64,000 bases of DNA from Halalkalibacter oceani (GCF_023715605.1 NZ_JAMBOL010000010.1:62001-126000); one strand, 5' to 3'. Positions 9,584 to 21,437 are shown, counted from the stretch's first letter. The notes: a model not told the origin generated them from the letters alone. Program-made: numbers and translations.

Positions 9584-11068
9584 ATGATGAATCAAGCCTT
9601 TTCTATTGATTACTTTATTTTACTGGCCGGACTGTTGCTCGTGGCAGGCGTAATTACTGCCAAATTCTCAACGCGATTAGGAGTTCCCGCGCTCGTTCTT
9701 TTCTTGCTCGTCGGTATGCTTGCCGGCAGTGACGGCCTCGGATTTATTTATTTTGATAACCCGACGTACGCCCAGCTGATCGGTATACTCGCCTTAGTCA
9801 TTATTCTATTTGAAGGGGGCTTGCAGACGAAGTGGTCAACGATAAAACGCGTTGCCGCCCCTTCCTTATCTCTCGCAACAATCGGCGTTATTTTAACTTC
9901 TTCCGGCGTAGCCGTTGCCGCTAAATTCATTTTGGATGTATCGTGGCTGGAGGCCTTTCTTTTTGGCGCGATTGTTGGTTCCACCGATGCGGCGGCGGTT
10001 TTTGCCGTGCTGAAAGGAAAGAATATTCGCAAACGTCTTGGCTCAACGTTGGAAGCTGAATCAGGAACGAACGATCCAATGGCTGTCTTCCTCACCATTT
10101 CCTTTATTGAATTGTTGGTTTCCGATCAGCCGAATTACCTCTTTATGCTCGGTTCCTTCTTTTGGCAAATGGGCTTGGGAATCGTGTTTGGCTTTGCACT
10201 TGGAAAAATCGCTTCACTTGCGATCAATCGAATCAACCTCGACTCGAGTGGATTGTATCCGGTGTTTGCTTTAGCTTTTGCTCTTTTAACATACAGTGTT
10301 ACGGCTCTTATCGGGGCAAGCGGTTTACTTGCCGTTTATATTGCCGCCCTTGTTATCGGAAATTCAGATTTAACTTATCGTCATTCGATTTTCCGCTTTA
10401 ATGAAGGTTTTGCCTGGATGATGCAAATTTTAATGTTTGTCATCCTCGGTCTCCTTGTTTTTCCAACGCAGCTGTTCGATTGGGATATTATTATTCGCGG
10501 AGTTGTTTTATCTTTACTGTTAATGCTTGTCGCCCGGCCAATTGCCGTTTTTCTTTCGACGATTGGAATGGGCTTCTCAGTCAAAGAACGCACCTTCCTT
10601 GCCTGGGCCGGCTTACGGGGAGCGGTGCCGATCGTCCTGGCGACGTTTCCGATGATTGCCGGACTTGAGAACAGTCAGCTGTTTTTTAACGTCATCTTTT
10701 TCGTCGTCTTAACTTCCGCGCTTATTCAAGGGTCGACGATTTCCTTTTTTGCAGAAAAGCTGCATTTGACCGGCACGCAAAAGCAAACGCCTTTGCATTC
10801 GCTTGAGCTTGTCTCAATCGGCAAAGCCAATGCGGAAATCATTGAAATTGAAATTAGCGAGAATAATATAGTCGCGAATCAGTCACTGGCCGAGATCTCC
10901 TTTCCGAAGGATGTGCTCGTCAACGCCATTATCCGGCAGGGAGATTTAATTACGCCGGCTGGCGATACCCGTTTGCAGGCTGGCGATATTCTCTACGTGC
11001 TTGTCGCCAAGCAGAGCAAGCAGGCAGTAAAAACATTGTTCGCGGACAAAGAGCCGATGCTGGATTAA
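9584..11068 (+). CDS. Potassium/proton antiporter, NhaP2/CvrA type (CPA1) with TrkA-C domain
   Basis: A membrane transporter of about 495 residues. The N-terminal 390 residues form the Na+/H+ exchanger domain, including SDGLGFIYFD, the conserved STDAAAVFAVL and EAESGTNDPMAV motifs and GLRGAVPIVLA. The C-terminal 90 residues form a soluble TrkA-C (RCK-C) domain that usually senses ligand. I chose ATG 9584 over the GTG at 9569 because the latter lies within the AAAGGAG ribosome site. It is a single-gene unit ended by a hairpin at 11073. Family role: K+ or Na+ export and pH homeostasis. Confidence 0.88.
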   Translation: MMNQAFSIDYFILLAGLLLVAGVITAKFSTRLGVPALVLFLLVGMLAGSDGLGFIYFDNPTYAQLIGILALVIILFEGGLQTKWSTIKRVAAPSLSLATIGVILTSSGVAVAAKFILDVSWLEAFLFGAIVGSTDAAAVFAVLKGKNIRKRLGSTLEAESGTNDPMAVFLTISFIELLVSDQPNYLFMLGSFFWQMGLGIVFGFALGKIASLAINRINLDSSGLYPVFALAFALLTYSVTALIGASGLLAVYIAALVIGNSDLTYRHSIFRFNEGFAWMMQILMFVILGLLVFPTQLFDWDIIIRGVVLSLLLMLVARPIAVFLSTIGMGFSVKERTFLAWAGLRGAVPIVLATFPMIAGLENSQLFFNVIFFVVLTSALIQGSTISFFAEKLHLTGTQKQTPLHSLELVSIGKANAEIIEIEISENNIVANQSLAEISFPKDVLVNAIIRQGDLITPAGDTRLQAGDILYVLVAKQSKQAVKTLFADKEPMLD

Positions 11069-11072
11069 AAAA

Positions 11073-11114
11073 GAGGCTGTGCCAAAAGGTTGGTTTTACC
11101 TTTTGGCACAGCCT
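11073..11114 (+). terminator. Terminator after the antiporter
   Basis: GAGGCTGTGCCAAAAGGT pairs with ACCTTTTGGCACAGCCT. It is another member of the intergenic hairpin family and convergently also serves the small minus-strand gene that follows. Confidence 0.75.
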
Positions 11115-11146
11115 AGTTTTGGCTCAAGCTCTTTTTAGCATTAAGC

Positions 11147-11272
11147 TTAAGAAAATGCTTTAATGCCGACGACAAAGTGAATAAAAGCAAACACGACAAT
11201 CATCATCACGATCCCAAAGGCTAAGCCGATAAGAGATTCCTTGATATGAAAGTTGTTATTATTGTTATTCAT
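11147..11272 (-). CDS. Small single-span membrane protein
   Basis: This is a reading frame of 41 residues: an asparagine-rich start (MNNNNNNFHIKES), then one hydrophobic helix (LIGLAFGIVMMIVVFAFIHF) and a short tail. The ribosome site AAGGGGG lies nine bases before the ATG, which is the main support. I do not recognise a family. It could be one of the small membrane proteins common in Bacillus envelopes. Confidence 0.6.
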   Translation of the reverse strand: MNNNNNNFHIKESLIGLAFGIVMMIVVFAFIHFVVGIKAFS

Positions 11273-11298
11273 GACATGTTTCCCCCTTCATTTCGTTT

Positions 11299-11625
11299 CT
11301 ATCGCAGAAACAAGGAGGAAATAAACGTACTTTGAAATTTAACCGTCAGCAGCAACGCTTTTGTTTTTATCAGTTGAATCGCGGAGCTGAACCAATCGCC
11401 ATCCGGCAATACCTGTTGTTCTCCGCTTTGCAACGTTGATTCTTCAATCTTTTTCTTTTTTAGCGGCGGAGACGGGGAGCTCAGATCACAGGAAGGATCA
11501 ATATCTGCCGTCAAATACAGGAAGGGCAGGTCCTGCTTGTCCGTCACATCTTGAATGGAGGCGGGCAAAGGCGCAAAAAGAGCAGACAGAAGCAGACTAA
11601 TTACGAGCAATCCTTTTCCGAACAT
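11299..11625 (-). CDS. Small secreted protein of unknown function
   Basis: The product has 108 residues with a signal peptide (MFGKGLLVISLLLSALFAPLPA) and a polar mature part containing PSPPLKKKKIEE. The ATG at 11625 is preceded by GGGGGAAGAGG. The longer open frame upstream to 11964 has no ribosome site and is antisense to the next plus-strand gene. No known domain seen. The C-terminal 25 residues are again hydrophobic and could anchor it. Confidence 0.5.
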   Translation of the reverse strand: MFGKGLLVISLLLSALFAPLPASIQDVTDKQDLPFLYLTADIDPSCDLSSPSPPLKKKKIEESTLQSGEQQVLPDGDWFSSAIQLIKTKALLLTVKFQSTFISSLFLR

Positions 11626-11763
11626 CTTACCTCTTCCCCCTCCCGCAGTTTTTCTTTCATTATAAACAACTTCCCCGAAGCAATCTACCACATTTTCGTG
11701 GCAGCTTTTGGTTGGATAAACTCTTCCTCTTCGACACATCCTAAAAACAAAGGAGGGATGACG

Positions 11764-11955
11764 ATGAAAAGAACAGTGACAGAGCAATATGGGAACTCCG
11801 CTGACGCTAAAGAGCAGGTGACGATCCAAACCGACGATTCTCTTCCGAACAGAAAAAACATCCCCGGCGATTCCGTCGACGCACATAAAGAACTGGAAAA
11901 AGCGAATGCCGCCATCACCGGAGAAGAAATTAAACAGCAGAACGAAAATTTGTAA
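11764..11955 (+). CDS. Small hydrophilic hypothetical protein
   Basis: A highly polar protein of 63 residues (MKRTVTEQYGNSADAKEQV...) rich in Glu, Asp, Asn and Gln, with no Cys and no membrane segment. AAAGGAGGG precedes the ATG at 11764 by seven bases; the ATG at 11758 is too close to that site. Such composition is common in small stress- or spore-related Bacillus proteins, but no family was recognised. Confidence 0.55.
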   Translation: MKRTVTEQYGNSADAKEQVTIQTDDSLPNRKNIPGDSVDAHKELEKANAAITGEEIKQQNENL

Positions 11956-12057
11956 ATTACCCACCTCAAGCCGCCGCTGAAGCTATTTAGTTTGTGAAAG
12001 GAGAAATATCGTTTATACGAGACTAGTAAAAAATGGCTAGTCGAAAGGATGTTTCTC

Positions 12058-12285
12058 ATGTTAAATATTGGTTAAAAAGCTCCAGATTTCAAAGTGGATA
12101 CGGTCTCCACTTTATCAAGCCTGCCGATCCCTGCCACGCTGGAAGGCTATCGCGGAAAATGGCTGATTTTGTTTTTTTATCCGCATGATTTTTCTATCGT
12201 TTGTCCGACGGAAATTAAAGTAATGAACAGCTATTTACCTGAATTCGTAAACTTAACACCGAAGTGCTGGCGATTAGCACCCTTT
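12058..12285 (+). pseudogene. Peroxiredoxin (AhpC/TSA) remnant
   Basis: The frame starts MLNIG, then a TAA replaces the expected Gln, then KAPDFKVDTVS, GKWLILFFYPHDFSIVCPTE (with the peroxidatic Cys) and LPEF follow. A frameshift comes next, because EVLAIST is in another frame at about 12258-12278. The similarity stops there. One nonsense codon, one frameshift and loss of the C-terminal half mean it cannot make an enzyme. Confidence 0.85.
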
Positions 12286-12432
12286 TTTATTGAAGAGAAA
12301 TGAGATAACGCTTGAAAATGCAGCTTTTTTGTCCGCCGCTGCTGCCGTTTCGGCTTCAACCGCGTTTTCCTCTTTGGCCATCGTCCGATTTTTAATAAAG
12401 AAAAGGGCAAACAGACAAGCAAGAGTCGATAT
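12274..12432 (-). pseudogene. C-terminal remnant of a membrane transporter
   Basis: On the minus strand one frame reads a helix end TLACLFALFFIKNRT and a charged tail KEENAVEAETAAAADKK..., closing with NKKGC and a stop at 12274. Upstream of the helix the frame is closed by TAG. This looks like the last helix and cytoplasmic tail of an MFS-type transporter, and it abuts the broken end of the peroxiredoxin remnant, which suggests a deletion junction. Confidence 0.5.
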
Positions 12433-13025
12433 TTCCTACTTCTTGCGAAAATCCGCATTTTGATGAATAGACAATCCCCCCTCCTTTAATCCTTAATTTC
12501 AATAATTCCAAAAATAAAAGAAGGTGGGATGCTGGAATACCGTGATCATGCCAAAGGTAAGAGGTCTTAAGAATGTGTCCGTTTGCATCCTGTTTTCAAG
12601 CTGGATTGAGCACGGTCCATAAAAACAACGACGATTCCATATTGAAGAGAAATCTCGTATGCCAAACAGGCTTTCTTATCGTATAATAATCCTAAGGGCA
12701 GATTTGTGCCGAAACTAGTTTAACCTCGGAAGGTGCTTCTTTTTTCATGTGTGTATCGTCTGCTTATTTTTTCTGTGTCTGTCTCACATAAATTGAAACA
12801 GAAAACAGGCTCAGGCAAGGAACCTGAGAGCCCTACAAGGAAACCGCAATCGTCGTCATTGTATGATGACGCTATTAAATAAATACCTTTCAAAAAAATA
12901 AACTGGGATTTTCGTACGAAAAATGATGCATACTTTTAAAAAAAGCGGGTATCAATCCATATACCCTTATCTAAATACCTATTATTAATGATTCAGTCCT
13001 TTGAAGCAGGAAGAAAGGAGACAGT
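12433..13025. other. Gene-poor, apparently decayed region
   Basis: Almost 600 bases without a convincing reading frame, A+T rich and with no strong ribosome site until the small gene at 13026. It adjoins two pseudogene remnants. I see no intact mobile element. GGGTAT/ATACCC arms at about 12948-12966 are a weak palindrome. Confidence 0.5.
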
Positions 13026-13166
13026 ATGATCTCTAACGAGGAAATGATTATTTTTATTAAAGAATTTTATTTATTGTTAAATGAATATCAAAAGTGCGAG
13101 GACGAAGCTCTCAAGAAGCAAATTCATAACGACATCTTATTTTTAAGCGAAATTATCGAGCATTAA
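13026..13166 (+). CDS. Small acidic hypothetical protein
   Basis: A protein of 46 residues that looks wholly helical (MISNEEMIIFIKEFYLLLNE, then YQKCEDEALKKQIHNDILF). AAAGGAG lies six bases before the ATG. The pattern of alternating hydrophobic and charged residues suggests a two-helix hairpin like those of small sporulation regulators, but the Spo0E signature is absent and I do not assign a function. Confidence 0.5.
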   Translation: MISNEEMIIFIKEFYLLLNEYQKCEDEALKKQIHNDILFLSEIIEH

Positions 13167-13295
13167 ACAACTTTGAAAAAAAAAAGAGGCTCTTATTTCT
13201 TTTTTTATTTGGCAAGTAGTGAAATAATCTGATTTGAAGAAAATAAAGCCCTTTCATAAAAATAGGAACAGATACTTGATTAACCTTTTTCTATC

Positions 13296-13817
13296 TTACT
13301 TTTGGAGGATTCCTAAATATTCTTCCCAAGGACCTACATCCTCCTTGTAGCGTTTCGCCATGACACGGGTCATTTGCGAAATATGGGTTAAGTCATGAAC
13401 AACCCATGTCGCCAGCAGCTCCCTTAGCTTAACAACTCCAAAAGCCGGATGCCCTCCTTTCTTTTCAAGGGGCAGCCCCGCCTCTACAAGTGCTTTAAGC
13501 TTTGCTACATTTTCTCTTCGGCATCTTTTAAATTCAGCTAACTCTTCTTTTATCGACTTTTTTTCTACGTGCAAATGTGAGTAGCGGTCAAATTCCGGAA
13601 AGGGCTTATTCTCTCCTTCTGCCAGAATAAACATCAAACGGGGCATCCAATTATTCTTCTCAGCTTCAGTGAGGTGGCGAACCACTTCCGTCACATTCCA
13701 GGTTCCTTCCCCCTCATTGCATTGCAGCCAGCCATCCGCCAATCCGTCTAAAAAACACTCTAACGTTCGCGGCGTACGCTCAAGCACTTCCATTGCCTCT
13801 TCCAGTGTAAAATTCAT
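13296..13817 (-). CDS. DinB-family protein
   Basis: This soluble protein of 173 residues has the DinB/YfiT four-helix bundle pattern. A first metal-type histidine lies in [13 protein letters not shown] (about residues 47-59) and a second pair in [12 protein letters not shown] (about 137-148). The family contains metal-dependent hydrolases and thiol-transfer enzymes; the reaction is unknown here. Start ATG 13817 follows AAGGGAG by seven bases; a TTG directly before it is less likely. Confidence 0.85.
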   Translation of the reverse strand: MNFTLEEAMEVLERTPRTLECFLDGLADGWLQCNEGEGTWNVTEVVRHLTEAEKNNWMPRLMFILAEGENKPFPEFDRYSHLHVEKKSIKEELAEFKRCRRENVAKLKALVEAGLPLEKKGGHPAFGVVKLRELLATWVVHDLTHISQMTRVMAKRYKEDVGPWEEYLGILQK

Positions 13818-14250
13818 CAATCTGCTCCCTTCATGGAAATGTACCCTAACTAAAAGAGATATTGTCTTTGCTGCTTAAAGGGCGAACAACCTCTGTTCCT
13901 TGTTATTCATTTTAGCACAACGCAGCCAGACCACACAGTTCTTTCCGTACCTGGCCGTCCAGCTTTCGTCGGCCGGTAAAAACATTTCAAGCCCGAGACA
14001 GAGGTTGTTTTACCCATTGTCCCAGGCTTGAAGCTGTGAACGAAAGCGTGGCGCCGGAATAAAGAGGTCGTGAATTAATATCCCCGAACCAGCGAAGGGA
14101 GGCTTCATCATTGTTTGAAAAGTGAGCAGAGACTTGATTTCTTTCCTCCGCTCACTTTATGAGCAACGGCGCAGCTGTCTTGTTTCATATTAAAACTTTG
14201 CTTTTATCCTCGTCCTTTTTATTTTAGATTCACGGCGACTCTCTTCTTTC
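13818..14250. other. Intergenic region with two hairpins
   Basis: No gene is seen. A repeat-family hairpin lies at 13990-14032 (CAAGCCCGAGACAGAGGT with partial complement ACCCATTGTCCCAGGCTTG), followed by a decayed tail. AAAGTGAGC (about 14118) and GCTCACTTT (about 14150) form a second hairpin that could terminate the leftward collagen-like gene. Confidence 0.5.
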
Positions 14251-17022
<2,772 letters not shown>

Positions 17023-17050
17023 TTCGTCCCCCACTTAGAATGAGATGCCA

Positions 17051-17059
17051 TATTTTATG
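17051..17059 (-). promoter_or_regulatory. Mother-cell sigma-like -10 element before the collagen-like gene
   Basis: CATAAAATA on the minus strand fits the CATANNNTA form used by sigma-K (and is near the sigma-E CATACANT). No convincing -35 was found at the right distance, so this is tentative. Confidence 0.3.
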
Positions 17060-17224
17060 TAGAGAACCATGGTTACGCTACTGCATGTACCTACTCTTAA
17101 GTGAAAAAATTTTTTCTCCCTTTCCCCTCTTGCACTGCCGATCTCAATTCTGCAAATTGAATTTTCTGATAGTTGCGATTATGATGAAGGAGAGAATGAT
17201 TACTTAAAAACAGGAGTCCTGACC

Positions 17225-18730
17225 TTGAAGCTGATTATTCATGATATTGAAACGTTTCTATTAAATGTTTTTATTATTTTTGTCTTTTATTTTGTTTATT
17301 TGCGGATCGTTGAAGCTGCACGAAAACAATGGCGCTACTTTACTCATGAGCTTTTAATGACCCTTCTATCGGGGCTGGCGATCATTCTTTGCATGACCTT
17401 CCCGATTAAGCTGAATCCAGATCATTTTTTTGATTTGCGTCAAGTGCCATTTATACTTGGAGCTTTATACGGCGGGCGCAGAGTAGCCATTTTTTTATTC
17501 CTTATTCTCATTACCTTCCGTTTTACGATGGACGGGGTTGGCGCGTATGGAGCCTTCCTTGTAAACAGCGTATTGCTGCTATGCTTACTGCTGATTATTC
17601 CAAAGTTTAAAAATCTGATCAGCGTAAAAAAACGGGTTTACCTTGCTTTATTCACTTCCTGTCTCGGCGTCTGTATTTTAGCGCTAGTCGTGCTGGGGCT
17701 TTTTCCCGAGCTGACCGGCTCACGGTATTACAGCTTTCTCATTGCCTTATTTGTTGTGCATATTGTGACAACGACTCTCTTTGTTGTGTTCATTGAAAAA
17801 GCACGGCTGGCGATCGCGTTTACTAAAGAGATGCGTAAGCTTGAAAAGCTGAAAACAGTGAGTGAAATCGCCGCAAGTATTTCTCACGAGGTCCGAAATC
17901 CGCTGACTGTTACAAAAGGTTTTATTCAATTGTTGCGGGATCCTGACTTAACCGCAGAGAAGAAAGAGCAGTATATCAAGCTTTCATTAGATGAATTGGA
18001 AAGAGCTGAACAAACGATCACCGATTATCTCACCTTTGCCAAACCATCCCTTGATAATCTGCAAATTTTAGATGTCAACAAAGAGCTGGCCTATATTCTG
18101 CAAGTCGTTACCCCTTATGCCATGATGAACAATGTTCAGATTGAAGTTATTAAAGAAAACGATATTTACATTACCGGAGAAAGCGAAAAGCTCCACCAAT
18201 GTTTAATCAATATTATTAAAAACGGAATTGAGTCGATTGAAGACAACGGACATATTATCATTACGCTTGAAAATAGAAGCAACAAGGCCGTCATCAGCAT
18301 CAAGGATTCAGGTATCGGAATGGACGAGCAACAGCTTAAGCGACTTGGAACACCTTTTTATTCAACAAAAGAGAAAGGAACCGGTCTTGGTACAATAGTC
18401 GTCTACAGCATTGTGAAGGCCATGCGCGGAGAAATTCATGTCGAAAGCCAACCCGATGAGGCACATGTTTCACCATATCCCTGCCCATCCATCAATAAAA
18501 AAGCTCCCCCTGAACCGTTGATAGGCATATTACAAATTTTTCACAGAAACACCGCAAAAGCAGCAGGAAGCGCCGGCACTTCCTGCTGTCTTCCCACCCT
18601 TCTTTATCCCCTTCACAAAGAAAATTGTTCGCTCACAGCGATTTCTTCACTCCTTCAATTTACGTTACATATTTTTCAGGAATTAACCAATCCTAAGAAT
18701 AAAGAAACTTTACTAGGAGGGTGCATGTGA
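17225..18730 (+). CDS. Membrane sensor histidine kinase with 3' frameshift
   Basis: An N-terminal membrane domain of about six helices (5TM-5TMR type) is followed by a kinase core: SISHEVRNP (His221), N-box IIKNGIESI, G1 DSGIGM and G2 KGTGLGT. This is the class of Bacillus sporulation phosphorelay kinases (KinB-like). After HVESQPDE the frame goes astray. Shifting by one base at about 18459 restores GTCFTISLPIHQ and a stop at 18496-18498, the normal end. The remaining 75 codons run through a hairpin and read as noise. Either one base was lost or the sequence has an error. Start is TTG, eight bases after AGGAG. No response regulator is adjacent, as for phosphorelay kinases. Confidence 0.85.
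   Translation: MKLIIHDIETFLLNVFIIFVFYFVYLRIVEAARKQWRYFTHELLMTLLSGLAIILCMTFPIKLNPDHFFDLRQVPFILGALYGGRRVAIFLFLILITFRFTMDGVGAYGAFLVNSVLLLCLLLIIPKFKNLISVKKRVYLALFTSCLGVCILALVVLGLFPELTGSRYYSFLIALFVVHIVTTTLFVVFIEKARLAIAFTKEMRKLEKLKTVSEIAASISHEVRNPLTVTKGFIQLLRDPDLTAEKKEQYIKLSLDELERAEQTITDYLTFAKPSLDNLQILDVNKELAYILQVVTPYAMMNNVQIEVIKENDIYITGESEKLHQCLINIIKNGIESIEDNGHIIITLENRSNKAVISIKDSGIGMDEQQLKRLGTPFYSTKEKGTGLGTIVVYSIVKAMRGEIHVESQPDEAHVSPYPCPSINKKAPPEPLIGILQIFHRNTAKAAGSAGTSCCLPTLLYPLHKENCSLTAISSLLQFTLHIFQELTNPKNKETLLGGCM
18560..18590 (+). terminator. Hairpin after the histidine kinase
   Basis: AGCAGGAAG and CTTCCTGCT flank an eight-base loop, 60 bases past the restored stop at 18498. Its place inside the frameshifted tail supports 18498 as the original end of the gene. 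Confidence 0.6.
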
Positions 18731-19212
18731 TGGCGAGTTTTTTCAGAATCTTTAACGCAATTGTGCTATGGGCTATTGTCATACGTTTTCTCCCGAAGCA
18801 TTCCTTCAAACGATATTTGCCAGTAACGTTATTTTGTTCAAGTTTGCTGTTAATTCAGGCACTTTTAAACCTGATTTTCAAATGGTGGACTGTAAAAGGC
18901 GGCGTGAAATACATGGTATTTGATGCCCTCGCCTTTATATTCGGACCGTTTTTTACGATCAATATGTGGGTGTTTCATTTTACATACGGGAAATTCTCAC
19001 TATATGCCGTCTGTAATTTAATCATGGATCTTATTTTTGCCTTTCCTTTAAATGCTCTATTTCAAAAAATAGAACATTATAAGTTTAAAAAATTTAACTC
19101 TACCATCATTTTCCTTATATTTTATACATTGGCTCTCCTGAATTACGGATTTCAGACCCTCTTTGAACAACCAAATACATCGAAAGGAAGCGATCTTAAA
19201 TCCAGTGAGTAA
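18730..19212 (+). CDS. Polytopic membrane protein of unknown function
   Basis: The product has 160 residues and about four or five membrane helices, a charged loop (KIEHYKFKKF, about residues 114-123) and a polar C-terminus. The ATG at 18730 lies nine bases after AGGAGG. A GTG at 18727 is an alternative. No family recognised; helices and aromatic content resemble small Bacillus membrane proteins downstream of sensor kinases. An inverted repeat-like CTGGATTT/AAATCCAG around 19197-19222 may end the transcript. Confidence 0.65.
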   Translation: MASFFRIFNAIVLWAIVIRFLPKHSFKRYLPVTLFCSSLLLIQALLNLIFKWWTVKGGVKYMVFDALAFIFGPFFTINMWVFHFTYGKFSLYAVCNLIMDLIFAFPLNALFQKIEHYKFKKFNSTIIFLIFYTLALLNYGFQTLFEQPNTSKGSDLKSSE

Positions 19213-19368
19213 GCCTGGATTTTTTTATTTGAGGGCTTTCCGAACGCTTCCATTCCCCTCTTGCATATTCTTGTCGAACGATCAGTTCTTTTGTCAAAAT
19301 AGTTTAATCGTACTAGGAAATTATATATAATGTAGAAGCTTTTCAACTTTCTTGAGAGGGGATTAAGG

Positions 19369-19992
19369 ATGAAAAAGACGATTTTAGCAGTTCTCAGCTT
19401 GTTCTTAGTATTATTGATGATGGCGCCTTCACTGGCCGGCGCCCATCCGGGACGGACAGATGCCAATGGCGGTCATACGTGCCGGACAAACTGTGCAAAG
19501 TGGGGCTTGAAAACAGGAGAATATCATTATCATAATGGAGGCGGCAGCAGCAGTAAATCACCGTCATCACCTACATCATCTTCACCTCCGCCAGCCAAGA
19601 AGCCTGCACCAGCTCCAAAAAAGCCGGAATATGTAAAGACGGACGTCTATATTAACGGGACAAAACAAAACTTCCAGCAAAGTGCTTATATTAAAGACGG
19701 AACTACTCTCGTACCAATGAGACCGATTTTTGAAGCATTAGGCGCAAGTGTCCAGTGGGATAACCGCGCGAAAAAAGTAACGGGAACTAAAGATAAACGA
19801 AAAATCACCTTAAGTGTAGGAAACAAAAAAGGGTACATAACAGAAAACGGCGTCACCGGCTCCGTCGATCTGACTCATCCGGCCGAGATCACAAATGGCG
19901 CGACAATGGTTCCATTACGTTTTATTAGCGAATCACTTGGCGCCAATGTCAAGTGGGACAGCGCTTCAAAATCCGTCAAGATTACTAAGTAA
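19369..19992 (+). CDS. Secreted YHYH-motif protein with copper-amine-oxidase-like domain
   Basis: A protein of 207 residues with a clear signal peptide (cleavage near SLAGA-HPG). Residues 25-60 hold the YHYH-type module (HPGRTDANGGHTCRTNCAKW and EYHYHNGG) rich in His and Cys, possibly metal binding. A Ser/Pro linker follows, then two copper amine oxidase N-terminal-like repeats (VPMRPIFEALGASVQWD, VPLRFISESLGANVKWD), a domain of Gram-positive cell-surface proteins that is not itself an oxidase. Likely exported to the envelope; function unknown. Confidence 0.85.
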   Translation: MKKTILAVLSLFLVLLMMAPSLAGAHPGRTDANGGHTCRTNCAKWGLKTGEYHYHNGGGSSSKSPSSPTSSSPPPAKKPAPAPKKPEYVKTDVYINGTKQNFQQSAYIKDGTTLVPMRPIFEALGASVQWDNRAKKVTGTKDKRKITLSVGNKKGYITENGVTGSVDLTHPAEITNGATMVPLRFISESLGANVKWDSASKSVKITK

Positions 19993-20000
19993 ACTATTCA

Positions 20001-20043
20001 GGCAGATTGTCTAAAAAGGGCCTGTTTCCCTTTTTAGACAGCC
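20001..20043 (+). terminator. Terminator after the YHYH protein
   Basis: GGCAGATTGTCTAAAAAGGG pairs with CCCTTTTTAGACAGCC, followed by TTCTTTG. The body has the repeat-family form but a different stem sequence. Confidence 0.7.
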
Positions 20044-20092
20044 TTCTTTGCCACAGATGAGTCCACAAGCTATTACCTGCTCCATCGTCTTT

Positions 20093-20497
20093 TTATTTCC
20101 TCTTCGATCGCATCCCTTTCAGAATCGTGATAGTAGATGAACCATCGAGAAATTCCTCATATGCTTCGCTCCCTATTTCATATAAAGCGATTTTCCCTTC
20201 GTCATCGTAATGAATCCCCCATCCATACTGCTTCACCAATGGAGAAGCTCTGAAACAAGCTTTAGGCTTCTCAAAAAACTGTTCCCTCACTTGCTGCAAA
20301 TCCCGCTCTCCGATTTGGTTTTTGAGCAAATACGTTTTAAACTGCACATCCGCTTCTGTATATTCGTAAGGATGTTGGCTGATTAACTCATATTCAATTG
20401 AGGCAATCGTAGGCTTGTTATTCCGTGGAAGAGGAACAATAGCCGAAGTAACCGTGGCGTCTTCGGAAACGGTAATAAACGTATTGATGTAGCTCAT
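20093..20497 (-). CDS. DUF6157-family protein
   Basis: A cytosolic protein of 134 residues. The conserved features of the family are visible: MSYINTFITVSEDA at the start, IEYELISQHPYEYTEADV in the middle, and CFRASPLVKQYGWGIHYD near residue 81, followed by GKIALYEIGSE. Function unknown. It is a single gene, followed on the minus strand side by the repeat-type hairpin at 20001. Confidence 0.75.
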   Translation of the reverse strand: MSYINTFITVSEDATVTSAIVPLPRNNKPTIASIEYELISQHPYEYTEADVQFKTYLLKNQIGERDLQQVREQFFEKPKACFRASPLVKQYGWGIHYDDEGKIALYEIGSEAYEEFLDGSSTITILKGMRSKRK

Positions 20498-20546
20498 GCA
20501 TTCCCTCCTGTCTCATAGGTTAAGCCGCTTTCTTCCTTGCACTACT

Positions 20547-21311
20547 CTAATCCATTAAAATTCCGCCATTGACCTCAATGGTTTCCCCGGTAATATAATC
20601 CGCTGAATTTGAGCATAAAAACAAAACAGCTCCCGCACACTCCTCAGGCGCACCCTCCCGCCCTAACGGAATGCCGGCATTAAGCTGCGCCCGCAGCTTC
20701 TCTGGGGTAGACAGTTCATGTAGAGGAGTCGTAATGATCCCCGGGGCAATCGCATTGACCAAAATTCGATCCGCGGCGAGCTCCTTTGCCAGACCTTTTG
20801 TAAAAGTCGCGATCGCGCCCTTCGTTGAGGCATACCCAACTGAACCTCCCCCGCCCCCGGTTTTTGCCGCTAATGAGGAGACGTTGATGATCTTCCCCTT
20901 TCCCCTCTGCTTTAAAAGTGGAATCGCTTTTTTCGAACAGAGAAAAACAGACTTTATATTGACGCTATATAAGAGGTCCCACAGTTCCTCAGGCATCTCC
21001 TCGATCGGCGTACGCTGCATCAGAGCCCCGGCATTATTAACGAGGATATCCAATCCTCCATACGCGTCGATTGTTTTTTGAAAAAGCTGATCGACTTCCT
21101 CGGCCTTCGATACATCAGCCTTTACGGAAATCGCCTCTCCTCCCGCCTTATGAATGCTCGCTACAACGTCTTCCGCTTCTTTAGCACTTTTCCGATAATT
21201 AACCACTACCTTTCCTCCCGCTTCCCCAAAGCCTCTGGCAATAGCGGCTCCAATGCCCGTACTTGCCCCCGTCACTACAATCACCTTTTGATCAAACCGA
21301 ACGTCCATCAT
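20547..21311 (-). CDS. SDR-family oxidoreductase (glucose dehydrogenase-like)
   Basis: A short-chain dehydrogenase of 254 residues. TGASTGIGAAIA binds the nucleotide (about residues 14-25), NNAG lies near 91, and Ser in NVSSLA with YASTKGA forms the active site. Asn-Tyr-Arg after beta-2 suggests NADP preference. GAGGAGGAATAA precedes two tandem ATGs, at 21311 and 21308; either may be used. Substrate unknown. Confidence 0.85.
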   Translation of the reverse strand: MMDVRFDQKVIVVTGASTGIGAAIARGFGEAGGKVVVNYRKSAKEAEDVVASIHKAGGEAISVKADVSKAEEVDQLFQKTIDAYGGLDILVNNAGALMQRTPIEEMPEELWDLLYSVNIKSVFLCSKKAIPLLKQRGKGKIINVSSLAAKTGGGGGSVGYASTKGAIATFTKGLAKELAADRILVNAIAPGIITTPLHELSTPEKLRAQLNAGIPLGREGAPEECAGAVLFLCSNSADYITGETIEVNGGILMD

Positions 21312-21437
21312 TTATTCCTCCTCTTCATAAAGAAAGCGCATTCATTCCTATTGCTACTATAGCATTACTAGAAAAACAGAATCAATGGCACAGCCGGCTC
21401 GGAAGGCACAGCAAAGTTGATATTCGCTCAATCTGCT

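Noticed and set aside
11299-11964. Long minus-strand frame of 221 codons
   Set aside because: Only the last 108 codons start behind a ribosome site and with a signal peptide; the upstream part is antisense to the small plus-strand gene at 11764.
18499-18730. C-terminal tail of the histidine kinase frame
   Set aside because: Low-complexity, unrelated to kinases and crosses a hairpin; the other frame restores the normal end at 18498.
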